Positions 8,501 through 16,870 of a stretch of 26,415 nt of DNA are shown in pieces. The notes below the pieces were generated by a model. That model did not search any database. It saw nothing but the letters and a program-made list of their open reading frames with translations, and had not been told where the DNA came from. This DNA comes from JBFJVZ01 sp041623895 (GTDB lineage: Bacteria; Planctomycetota; Planctomycetia; Pirellulales; Pirellulaceae): the NCBI GenBank assembly GCA_041623895.1, contig JBFJVZ010000048.1, positions 1 through 26,415 of the forward strand. The letters run 5' to 3'. Within the stretch, counting starts at the first letter, position 1. Each line of letters begins with the position of its first letter. The position numbers and the translations under genes are program-made.

Positions 8501-9226
8501 GTCAAGGTGTACATCGCAACCAAACGCGTGATCAGCGTTGGGGACAAGATGGCCGGCCGCCACGGGAACAAGGGCGTGATTGCCAAAATCCTGCCGGTTG
8601 CCGACATGCCGTTTTTGCCGGACGGAACCCCCATCCAAATCATGCTCAACCCACTGGGTGTCCCCAGTCGTATGAACGTCGGCCAGATCCTGGAAACACA
8701 CCTTGGATGGGCTGGCGCGGCGCTGGGATTCCAAGCGATCACGCCGGTCTTCAGTGGCGCCAGCGAGTCAGAGATCAACGAAGTGCTTTCCGAGGCCGGT
8801 TTGCCCCGACATGGGAAGGTGCGTTTGACCGACGGACGCACGGGTGAGGCCATGGAGCAGGAAACCACGGTGGGCTACATCTACATGCTCAAATTGCATC
8901 ACCTGGTCGACGACAAGGTCCACGCGCGGAGCACGGGCCCCTACTCGCTGATCACGCAGCAGCCGCTGGGTGGAAAAGCCCGCTTCGGCGGACAGCGTTT
9001 TGGCGAGATGGAAGTCTGGGCACTGGAAGCTTACGGGGCCGCCTACATCTTGCAGGAGTTGTTGACCGTCAAGAGCGACGATGTCGAAGGACGTACCAAG
9101 ATCTATGAGTCCATGGTCAAAGGCGAAAACACGCTCGAGGCTGGAACACCCGCCAGCTTCGATGTGTTGACCAACGAGATTCGTGGTCTGGCATTGAACA
9201 TGCAGTTAGAGAAGCGACCGATCTAG
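5504..9226 (+). CDS. rpoB: DNA-directed RNA polymerase subunit beta (1240 aa)
   Basis: Beta subunit of core RNA polymerase, which forms one side of the catalytic cleft. Recognised along its whole length: N-terminal lobe with [30 protein letters not shown] (121-150), the rifampicin-region block from Phe454 to Gly483 ([17 protein letters not shown]...), [38 protein letters not shown], the [12 protein letters not shown] block, [32 protein letters not shown] and the end [12 protein letters not shown]. It is about 100 residues shorter than E. coli RpoB (1342). It carries a lineage-type charged insertion around residues 860-980 (lysine and glutamate rich). In the rifampicin pocket Gln513, Asp516, His526, Arg529 and Ser531 (E. 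coli numbering) are kept, but several neighbours differ. rpoC follows after 158 bases on the same strand, so the two are very likely co-transcribed. The ATG is supported by AAGGAG. Confidence 0.99.
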   Translation: [1240 protein letters not shown]

Positions 9227-9369
9227 CGCCTCACCACTGGCGACCGCCGGTCGCCGCAGCAGTCATGAAGTGACCAAGTCAGCTTGGTCTTGTAATTGAA
9301 AACTAAATCGCAATCACGCATCGGCCAATAAGTTCCACGGACAAACTCGCTTGTTCGGCCGAACCGCTC

Positions 9370-9374
9370 AGGAG
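9370..9374 (+). promoter_or_regulatory. Ribosome binding site of rpoC (AGGAG)
   Basis: AGGAG with a 10-base spacer to the ATG at 9385. It sits in an AGGAGCATCC context that resembles the AGGAGCATTC before rpoB. Confidence 0.75.
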
Positions 9375-9384
9375 CATCCCAAAT

Positions 9385-12300
9385 ATGTCGATTGGCGAAT
9401 CCAGCAACTACGACCGTATCAATGACTATGCTTCGGTCCGCATCTCACTGGCGCGACCGCAGGACATCAAAAGTTGGTCGTTTGGTGAAGTCAAAAAACC
9501 GGAAACGATTAACTACCGCACCTACCGGCCCGAAAAAGATGGTTTGTTCTGCGAGCGGATCTTTGGCCCGGAAAAGGATTGGGAGTGCGCCTGCGGAAAA
9601 TACCGCGGGATGAAATACAAGGGCATGATCTGTGACCGCTGCGGCGTCAAGGTCACGCACAGCCGCGTTCGCCGCAAACGCATGGGTCACATCGAATTGG
9701 CCGCGCCGATCGTGCACATTTGGTTCTTCAAGGCAATGCCCTCGCGGTTGGGCAACCTGCTGAACATGAAGACCAGTTCACTGGAAAAGGTGATCTATTT
9801 CCAGGATTACGTGGTCATCGATCCCGGTACCACCGAGCTGGAATCGCTGCAATTACTGACCGAAGAAGAATATCGTGCGGCCCGTACCCAGTATGGCGAA
9901 GGCACGTTTGAGGCCGACATGGGCGCCGAAGCCGTTCGCAAGCTGCTGAACCGATTGGATCTGGTGCAGTTGTCCGGGCAACTGCGTCAGGAGTTGGAAG
10001 AAACCGGTAGCAAGCAAAAGAAAAAAGATCTGATCAACCGGCTCAAGATCGTGGAAGCCATTCGCGATAGTGACAACCGCCCGGAGTGGATGATCCTGGA
10101 TGTAATCCCGGTAATCCCGCCCGACTTGCGTCCCCTGGTTTTGCTCGATAGCGGTAACTTTGCCACCAGCGATTTGAACGATTTGTATCGCCGGATCATC
10201 AACCGCAATAATCGGCTCCGCAAGCTTGTCGACTTGAATGCTCCGGAAGTGATCATTCGCAATGAAAAGCGAATGTTGCAGCAATCGGTGGATGCGCTGT
10301 TCGACAACAACCGCTGCAAGCGACCGGTGCTGGGCTCATCAAACCGCCCGCTGAAATCATTGACGGACATGATCAAGGGCAAGCAAGGTCGCTTTCTCGA
10401 GAACCTGCTTGGCAAGCGAGTCGACTATTCGGCGCGTAGCGTGATTGTGGTGGGTCCGCGGCTGAAACTTCACCAGTGTGGATTGCCCAAGAAAATCGCC
10501 CTGGAGTTGTACCAGCCCTTCATCATTCGTCGTTTGAAGGAACTCGGCCACGCTGACACGATCAAGTCGGCCAAGAAGATGCTGGAGCGAAAAGACGAAG
10601 AGGTCTGGGATATTCTCGAGCAGGTGATCACCAACCACCCGGTGCTGCTCAATCGCGCCCCCACGCTGCACCGCATGGGCATTCAAGCCTTTGAACCGAT
10701 CCTGGTCGAAGGCAATGCGATCCATTTGCACCCATTGGTGTGCAAGGGTTTCAACGCCGATTTTGACGGTGACCAGATGGCCGTGCACTTGCCGCTATCG
10801 ATCGAGGCTCAGGTGGAATCACACACCTTGATGATGAGCACCAACAACGTGTTCGCACCGTCGAACGGTAAGCCCATCATGAGTCCGTCACAGGACATCG
10901 TCATGGGCTGCTACTACTCGACCATCGAACTGCCTGATCAGCGCGGCGAAGGAATGATCTTTTCCGGCTATCACGAAGTCGACTTGGCGCTCGCTCAGGG
11001 CGTGGTTGGGTTGCACACAAAGATCAAGATGCGGTTGCCCAAGCATCAAAAGCTGAAGACGGAGGATGATAACGGCAAGTATGGGGACCTGATCGACACC
11101 ACCCCCGGACGTGTGCGGTTTAACGAGATGCTCCCTGACGGGATGGACTTTTACAACCGGCCGATGCGGAGTGGCGATTTGGCCGGTTGCATCAGTGACT
11201 GTTACCAGCGAGTCGGCCGCCGAGCGACGATTCACCTGTTGGATGACATGATGCAGATGGGTTTCCGCGAGTCGACGCGCAGCGGTTTGTCCTTCGCCAC
11301 CGACGATTTGGTCACGCCGGAAAGTAAGCAGACCTTCATCAAGGACGCCGAAAAGGCGGTCATGAAGCACAAGAAAGCCTACGATCGCGGGCTGATGACC
11401 GGCGACGAACGCTACAACCAGGTTTTGGATGAATGGACCAAGGCTCGGGAAGCGATCACCACCGACATGATGCAAGCCATGGAAAATGACATCCGCGAAG
11501 GCGGTTGGTATGTCAACCCTGTGTTTTTGATGTCGCACTCGGGGGCTCGTGGTGGCATCGAACAGATTCGCCAGTTGGCCGGGATGCGTGGTTTGATGGC
11601 GAAACCGACCGGGGAAATCATTGAAACGCCGATCAAAGCGAATTTCCGCGAAGGCTTGTCGGTACTGGAATACTTCAGCTCCACACACGGGGCCCGCAAA
11701 GGTCTCGCCGACACCGCCCTGAAAACGGCGGACAGCGGATACCTGACTCGCAAGTTGGCCGACGTGGCACAGAACGTTGTGGTCACGATGGAAGACTGTG
11801 GTACCACCCAAGGGATCACCAAAGGTGTCGTCTATCGCGGCGAGAAAGTTGAAGTCCGGTTGGCCGATTCGATCAACGGCCGGGTCAGTCTGCAAGCGAT
11901 CGTTAATCCGATCACCGACGAGATCATCGTCGCTGAATCACAGATGATTACTCCAGAGATTGCCCGCAAGATCGAGAGCTTGGGTGTTGAAAAGATTCAG
12001 GTCCGATCACCGATGACCTGCGATGCACCGCTGGGCGTTTGCCGCTGCTGTTACGGAATGGACATGTCCACCGGAGCCTTGGTCGAAGAAGGCATGGCGG
12101 TCGGCATCATCGCCGCGCAGAGCATCGGCGAGCCGGGCACTCAGCTGACGATGCGTACCTTCCACATCGGCGGCAGCGTTAGCAAGACGATGGAAGAGTC
12201 CGACATCAAGAGTAAGAAAGCAGGTGAAGTTCGCTTGACGCGGATGCGTGCGGTCCGCAACACCGAAGGGCGTAACATCGTGTTGACGCGAAACGGCGAA

Positions 12301-13806
12301 ATCTCGCTGGTCGACGATCGCGGCCGTGAAATTGAATCGTACCCGGTCCCCACCGGTGCGACGCTGATGGTCGAAGACGGCGATAAAGTCAAGGATGGCC
12401 AGATCTTGTGCGAATGGAATCCGTATTCCGTTCCGATTCTTGCCGAGGTCGAAGGTAAGGTTCGCTTTGAAGACGTCGTGGAAGGCGAAACGATGCGTCA
12501 GGAACGCGAAGCGAGCGGCAATGTCCGCTTGATGATCGTCGACCACAAAGGTGACTTGCACCCGCAGATTGTCATCGAGGACAACACCGGTAAGGCACTG
12601 GATGTCCAATACTTGCCCGAGCGGGCCATGATCACCGTCAAAGAAGGCGCCAAGATCAAGCCCGGAACCGTGCTGGCAGAAATGCCCCGCGAGACAGGCG
12701 GTGTTTCCGATATCACCGGTGGTTTGCCGCGGGTGACAGAGATCTTCGAGGCTCGTAAGCCCAAAGATCCCGCCGTGATCGCTGAAGTTGACGGCGAGGT
12801 AGAAATCCTGGCCGAAAGAAAACGCGGCAAACGTACGATCATCGTCCGCAGCGAATCAGGGATCGAACGAGAGCACCTGGTCCCACACGGAAAGCACTTC
12901 CAGGTGCACAGTGGCGACATCGTCAAAGCAGGTCAGGCTCTGGTCGAAGGACCATTGGTGCCCCACGATATTCTTCGTGTCTCCGGTGAAGAAGCGGTGC
13001 AGCAATACCTGCTGCATGAAATTCAGCAGGTTTATCAGTCGCAGCGAGTGGAGATCAACGACAAGCATTGCGAAATCATCATCGCGCGGATGCTTCGCAA
13101 GGTGAAGATCGAGAACCCCGGCGACACGAGTCTGCTGCCCGGTCTGGTCATGGATAAATTCCAGTTCCGCAAGGCAAACGAGGAATTGACCACGTGCGTC
13201 AAGGTTGCCAATCCCGGCGATAGCGATTTCACCGAAGGGGTGATCATTCCCAAGGAAACCTTTGAGCAAACCAACGCGCAGATCGAAGCGCTTAGCGGCA
13301 CACCGGCCAAAGCCAAAAAGCCAAAGAGTGCGACGGCAAGTACTCAGTTGCTGGGCATCACCAAGGCTGCCGTGCAATCCAACAGTTTTATCAGTGCGGC
13401 TTCGTTCCAGGAAACAACCAAAGTGCTTACCGAAGCAGCTTTGGCCGGCAAGGTCGATCGCCTGGTGGGACTGAAGGAGAACGTGATCCTCGGTCACTTG
13501 ATCCCCGCAGGGACGGGTTTCCGTGTCTTCCAGGAGGCCGAAGTGAAATACCGCCGCGAGGCTTTGGAAGAATTGGCTGGTGCGGGTGTGCAAAGCCTGG
13601 AAGAGAGCTTCCCATTGTTGGAGGACGGTGCCGAAGCTGGTGTTCAGCCGGTAGAGTCGGCTTCGAAGTCAGACGCTGCTCCACTACATCAATCAGCCCC
13701 GATGAACATGGGCGATCAGGCGATGGCCGAGCCCTCCTCCGAGTCTCCGGCGGAGCCGTCAGCCGGTGATACGTTGGACAGCATGTTCGGTGGCGGGCAG
13801 GATTAG
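9385..13806 (+). CDS. rpoC: DNA-directed RNA polymerase subunit beta' (1473 aa)
   Basis: Catalytic large subunit of RNA polymerase. The active-site magnesium motif NADFDGD is at 457-463 (Asp459, Asp461, Asp463). The N-terminal zinc site has Cys68, Cys70, Cys83 and Cys86. The second zinc site has Cys805, Cys879, Cys886 and Cys889. Also visible are the RPVLGSSNRPLKSLTDMIKGKQGRF switch/lid region, GKRVDYSARSVIVVGP, the bridge-helix/trigger-loop block near MSHSGARGGIEQIRQLAGMRGLMAKPTGEI (about 714-743), and GIIAAQSIGEPGTQLTMRTFHIGG (about 910-933). After about residue 1420 the protein ends in an Ala/Ser/Pro/Glu-rich low-complexity tail finishing DSMFGGGQD. Length is a little above E. coli RpoC (1407). 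It converges with the GspE-like gene with only 26 bases between stop codons, and no terminator hairpin is visible there. Confidence 0.99.
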   Translation: MSIGESSNYDRINDYASVRISLARPQDIKSWSFGEVKKPETINYRTYRPEKDGLFCERIFGPEKDWECACGKYRGMKYKGMICDRCGVKVTHSRVRRKRMGHIELAAPIVHIWFFKAMPSRLGNLLNMKTSSLEKVIYFQDYVVIDPGTTELESLQLLTEEEYRAARTQYGEGTFEADMGAEAVRKLLNRLDLVQLSGQLRQELEETGSKQKKKDLINRLKIVEAIRDSDNRPEWMILDVIPVIPPDLRPLVLLDSGNFATSDLNDLYRRIINRNNRLRKLVDLNAPEVIIRNEKRMLQQSVDALFDNNRCKRPVLGSSNRPLKSLTDMIKGKQGRFLENLLGKRVDYSARSVIVVGPRLKLHQCGLPKKIALELYQPFIIRRLKELGHADTIKSAKKMLERKDEEVWDILEQVITNHPVLLNRAPTLHRMGIQAFEPILVEGNAIHLHPLVCKGFNADFDGDQMAVHLPLSIEAQVESHTLMMSTNNVFAPSNGKPIMSPSQDIVMGCYYSTIELPDQRGEGMIFSGYHEVDLALAQGVVGLHTKIKMRLPKHQKLKTEDDNGKYGDLIDTTPGRVRFNEMLPDGMDFYNRPMRSGDLAGCISDCYQRVGRRATIHLLDDMMQMGFRESTRSGLSFATDDLVTPESKQTFIKDAEKAVMKHKKAYDRGLMTGDERYNQVLDEWTKAREAITTDMMQAMENDIREGGWYVNPVFLMSHSGARGGIEQIRQLAGMRGLMAKPTGEIIETPIKANFREGLSVLEYFSSTHGARKGLADTALKTADSGYLTRKLADVAQNVVVTMEDCGTTQGITKGVVYRGEKVEVRLADSINGRVSLQAIVNPITDEIIVAESQMITPEIARKIESLGVEKIQVRSPMTCDAPLGVCRCCYGMDMSTGALVEEGMAVGIIAAQSIGEPGTQLTMRTFHIGGSVSKTMEESDIKSKKAGEVRLTRMRAVRNTEGRNIVLTRNGEISLVDDRGREIESYPVPTGATLMVEDGDKVKDGQILCEWNPYSVPILAEVEGKVRFEDVVEGETMRQEREASGNVRLMIVDHKGDLHPQIVIEDNTGKALDVQYLPERAMITVKEGAKIKPGTVLAEMPRETGGVSDITGGLPRVTEIFEARKPKDPAVIAEVDGEVEILAERKRGKRTIIVRSESGIEREHLVPHGKHFQVHSGDIVKAGQALVEGPLVPHDILRVSGEEAVQQYLLHEIQQVYQSQRVEINDKHCEIIIARMLRKVKIENPGDTSLLPGLVMDKFQFRKANEELTTCVKVANPGDSDFTEGVIIPKETFEQTNAQIEALSGTPAKAKKPKSATASTQLLGITKAAVQSNSFISAASFQETTKVLTEAALAGKVDRLVGLKENVILGHLIPAGTGFRVFQEAEVKYRREALEELAGAGVQSLEESFPLLEDGAEAGVQPVESASKSDAAPLHQSAPMNMGDQAMAEPSSESPAEPSAGDTLDSMFGGGQD

Positions 13807-13832
13807 TTAAGCCGGCCCGATGGGAACGCTGA

Positions 13833-15098
13833 TCAACACTTCGCGGCCAATGCGGCCAGTGCGGCCAAGTCTGGATCGCTGACCACGCGGTTGGCTTCCT
13901 GTGGCGTTGTCACACCGCTGAACACGCGCCCGATGATCGCTTCAACCATCGACAGCATGCCGTTTTGTTCGGCCAAATCCTGCAATTCTGCGGAGGATGC
14001 GCCTCGGCCGATTGCGTCGGATAAGTTCTTGTCCACCGACATGATTTCCGGAATACAAGTCAGAGCATCAAAGCCATCACCAAAACACTTCTCGCAGGCA
14101 CCGGACTTGTACAACCGTGCTTCCTTGTTGCCCAACCGATGGGCAATTCTCTCGGGCACGTGAAGTGGTTCTTGTAGCTCGATTGTCTCGCGGCATTCGG
14201 TGCATAGCCGGCGTACCAATCGTTGGTTGATCACGGCGATCAAGGCAGCGGCCAAAAATTTCGGGTGCGCGTCATAGTGCAGCATCGTGTCCATGGCTTC
14301 TGCGGCGGATTTAGCATGCATGGTTGCCAGCACCAGTTGGCCGCTGGCACCGGCCCGGACGGCAGCCGCGGCCGTTCGCGAATCACGGATTTCTCCAATC
14401 ATGATCACGTCAGGACCGTGCCGCAGCACAACCGATAGTAAGTCGGGGTAGTCCAATCCGGCACGCAAATTGATTCGCGTTTGCATCACGTTCGGAATGG
14501 CCCGTTCGATCGGATCTTCGAGCGTGTGGATCTTGCGAGACTGATCATTCAGCCGATCAATCATCGCGTACATGGATGTCGACTTGCCGCTGGCAACGGG
14601 GCCTACGAACAGGATTAAGCCGGAGGGACGTTCCAAGAGCTGCTCGACGATCTCCAACTCAAACGCATCCATGCCCAACTGTTCAAGGGAGTGACCGCCT
14701 CGGGAGGGATCAAACAGGCGAATCGCGACATCTTGCCCATTGAGAGTTGGGATCGTGCTGAGCCGCAGGTCGACGGCGCCGCCACCGGGCATTTGCAGCA
14801 CTCCGCGGCCTTCGGTGGGACGCATGTTTTCTACCGCGTCGCTACCGGCTAGTACACGCAGGTGACCCATCAAACGGTGGCCGTAATCACGGGCCAGCCT
14901 GCGGACGGTTTCAATTCTTCCCAAGCGGCGAACGGAAACAACGACACTGTTAACGGCGTCGGATAAGTACAAATCGCTGGCATGCCGATCGACAGCCCAG
15001 TCGATCAAATTGGCGGCATACATTTCGGGTGGCGTCAGTTCCGTCTCGCCTTCCAGGTTGTCGATCTCTTCGAAGTCCACGGTTTCGTTATTGCTCAC
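13833..15098 (-). CDS. GspE/PulE/PilB-family secretion or pilus ATPase (421 aa)
   Basis: Hexameric ATPase family that powers type II secretion and type IV pilus assembly at the inner membrane. The N-terminal part (residues 20-135) has the N2-type segment ASDLYLSD and VDLRLSTIPTLNGQDVAIRLFD. The Walker A motif GPVASGKS is at 166-173, the Asp box IHTLEDPIE at 190-198, Walker B VIMIGEIRD at 231-239 and a His-box-like ATMHAKSAAEAMDTM at 258-272. A four-cysteine zinc site is formed by Cys299, Cys302, Cys335 and Cys338, typical of GspE/PilB and absent in PilT. At 421 residues it lacks the N-terminal GspE N1 domain of full-length proteins (roughly 500-560). Start is GTG with no strong ribosome binding site. 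No GspF or GspD gene is adjacent; the pseudopilin genes at 25-3597 are possible partners. The exact subfamily is uncertain. Confidence 0.88.
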   Translation of the reverse strand: MSNNETVDFEEIDNLEGETELTPPEMYAANLIDWAVDRHASDLYLSDAVNSVVVSVRRLGRIETVRRLARDYGHRLMGHLRVLAGSDAVENMRPTEGRGVLQMPGGGAVDLRLSTIPTLNGQDVAIRLFDPSRGGHSLEQLGMDAFELEIVEQLLERPSGLILFVGPVASGKSTSMYAMIDRLNDQSRKIHTLEDPIERAIPNVMQTRINLRAGLDYPDLLSVVLRHGPDVIMIGEIRDSRTAAAAVRAGASGQLVLATMHAKSAAEAMDTMLHYDAHPKFLAAALIAVINQRLVRRLCTECRETIELQEPLHVPERIAHRLGNKEARLYKSGACEKCFGDGFDALTCIPEIMSVDKNLSDAIGRGASSAELQDLAEQNGMLSMVEAIIGRVFSGVTTPQEANRVVSDPDLAALAALAAKC

Positions 15099-15378
15099 GT
15101 TGGGGCCTGCTCAGGATAATTGACGATCACATCGGTAAGAAGAATATGGTCGATACGCCCACTGGCTGCAAAGAATTCATGGCTCAGCCGGGAAAAAACG
15201 TGGCAATTATCAGCCTTGTGGGTGAAGATCCCGTGTTTCTTTTCCAGGATCCGCCATGTTTCTTTTCTGGAATCCTTTGCACAGTGAATTGGTAGCCGCT
15301 TTGCGGTATGTGAGGGTTTGGCAAACCCCACGGATTGCGTGATTCGGTCGGGACGTAGAACAATGGGCCCTAAATACA
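15099..15378. other. Divergent intergenic region between GspE-like gene and recQ
   Basis: 280 bases that should contain the two divergent promoters. An imperfect direct repeat lies at 15234-15252 and 15257-15275. A minus-strand open frame (15095-15409) is present but shows no family resemblance and overlaps recQ. Confidence 0.5.
15234..15275. repeat. Imperfect tandem repeat of TGTTTCTTTTC units
   Basis: Two 19-base copies (15234-15252, 15257-15275) match at 16 positions with a 23-base period. Confidence 0.55.
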
Positions 15379-16845
15379 ATGAATGCGACTCAGCCACACG
15401 ATCCACCAAAATCGCAAATCGTTTTTCACCGACCGATCGATGCCCTCCGCGGGGTGTTTGGATTCGATTCGTTTCGTGGACGTCAGCAGGCGATCATTGA
15501 TCGCGTGTTAGCAGGCCGGCATGCCATGGTGGTCATGCCTACGGGGATGGGGAAATCAGTCTGCTATCAAGTGCCCGCCTTGATGATGGCTCAGCAGCGT
15601 GACATCGTTGTCGTGATTTCTCCGCTGATTGCCCTGATGAAGGATCAGGTCGACTCGTTGGTCCAACGAGGCGTCGACGCAACTTATGTCAATTCGTCAC
15701 TCGATCGGCAAACGCGCGAGACTCGTTATGCGGAGATTGCCGAGGGCCGGTATCGGCTGTTGTACGTGACTCCCGAGAGGTTTCGCAAGCCTGAGTTCGT
15801 CCGCGTGATGGCGGGGCGTCATGTCAGGCTGTTGGCCGTCGATGAGGCCCACTGCGTCAGTCAGTGGGGTCATGATTTTCGCCCCGACTACACGCGTCTT
15901 GCCGAGATCCGTGGTCTGCTGGGCCAGCCCACCACCATCGCGCTGACCGCTACGGCCACGGCAGAATGCCGTCGCGACATCTACCAGCAACTGGGAATTG
16001 CCGCCACCGACATCGAACTATATCACGAGGGCATCCAACGGCCGAACCTGGCCCTTGAAGTTCAACAAGTCTGGGATGAGGACGAAAAATTCGCTGCGAT
16101 GACCACCGCCATCGGCAACCCGACTTATGCTGGCGGCAGCGTGATCATTTATTTCTCGTTGATCAAAACGCTGCAGCGTTTCAGCGACCGGATGCTTGCC
16201 GGCGGGATCGATCACGTGTGCTATCATGGCGATCTTGCTCGCGATCACCGCCGCCGGGTGCAAGATGAATTCATGACCGGCGATGCTGACTTGGTCTTGG
16301 CAACCAACGCCTTCGGGATGGGTGTGGACAAAGAGGACATCCGGGTCGTGATCCACGCCGAAACGCCTGGTTCGATCGAAGCTTATTACCAAGAGATCGG
16401 TCGTGCAGGCCGCGACAATCAGCCCAGCCTGTGCCTCTGGTTGTATGACCAACACGACTTGATGACACAAATGCAATTCATTGATTGGTCGAACCCGGAT
16501 GCCGAGTTCTACATCCGTTTGTACAGCACGCTGACCGAGCAAAATGAAAAGTGCAAGGCATACGGGCTACAGTGGCTCAATGACATGCTTCAGCAACGCA
16601 GTCGCCACGACCATCGCTTAGCCACCGCGATCGCGATCTTGGACCGCTACGGCGTCATCGCTGGGCCGAGACCGCCGGAGTGTTTTGAAGTACTTGAGCC
16701 GTTGCCGGATGACTTGCAGGACCAGCAGCGGTTAGCGGAAAAGAAGCTCAGGGATCAACAGCGTCTGTACGCCATGGTCCAATTTGCAGCCGAAACCGGC
16801 GATCGCAAGGAATTCCTGGATCATTATTTCCTGGGCGAGGAGTGA
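15379..16845 (+). CDS. RecQ-family ATP-dependent DNA helicase, short form (488 aa)
   Basis: Superfamily 2 3'-5' DNA helicase. Visible motifs: motif 0 FGFDSFRGRQQAI (27-39), Walker A PTGMGKS (54-60), DEAH box with the RecQ aromatic-rich loop DEAHCVSQWGHDFRPDY (155-171), TATAT (190-194), and motif VI QEIGRAGRD (338-346). The second RecA domain is complete, and so is the start of the RecQ zinc-binding helix (LYAMVQFAAETGDRKEFLDHYFLGEE), but the protein stops there. The first zinc cysteine position is Asp, and the following Cys cluster, winged helix and HRDC domain are all absent. No continuation was found in other frames after 16845, so this is not an obvious frameshift. Role in DNA repair or recombination is inferred from the family. 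The ATG at 15379 has no clear ribosome binding site. Confidence 0.92.
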   Translation: MNATQPHDPPKSQIVFHRPIDALRGVFGFDSFRGRQQAIIDRVLAGRHAMVVMPTGMGKSVCYQVPALMMAQQRDIVVVISPLIALMKDQVDSLVQRGVDATYVNSSLDRQTRETRYAEIAEGRYRLLYVTPERFRKPEFVRVMAGRHVRLLAVDEAHCVSQWGHDFRPDYTRLAEIRGLLGQPTTIALTATATAECRRDIYQQLGIAATDIELYHEGIQRPNLALEVQQVWDEDEKFAAMTTAIGNPTYAGGSVIIYFSLIKTLQRFSDRMLAGGIDHVCYHGDLARDHRRRVQDEFMTGDADLVLATNAFGMGVDKEDIRVVIHAETPGSIEAYYQEIGRAGRDNQPSLCLWLYDQHDLMTQMQFIDWSNPDAEFYIRLYSTLTEQNEKCKAYGLQWLNDMLQQRSRHDHRLATAIAILDRYGVIAGPRPPECFEVLEPLPDDLQDQQRLAEKKLRDQQRLYAMVQFAAETGDRKEFLDHYFLGEE

Positions 16846-16870
16846 GTTCAGCGTGGGCCACGGGACCGCG

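Noticed and set aside
10888..11895. 335-codon open frame on the minus strand inside rpoC
   Set aside because: Antisense shadow of rpoC with no recognisable motif.
12856..13593. 245-codon minus-strand frame inside rpoC
   Set aside because: Same reason: fully inside a conserved gene, no independent support.
13807..13832. Bidirectional terminator between rpoC and the GspE-like gene
   Set aside because: Only 26 bases separate the stops and no stem of useful length is visible.
15095..15409. 104-codon minus-strand frame ending 4 bases inside the GspE-like start (GTGA overlap)
   Set aside because: The overlap looks like translational coupling, but the frame runs back over the recQ start, contains a translated direct repeat, and has no family resemblance.
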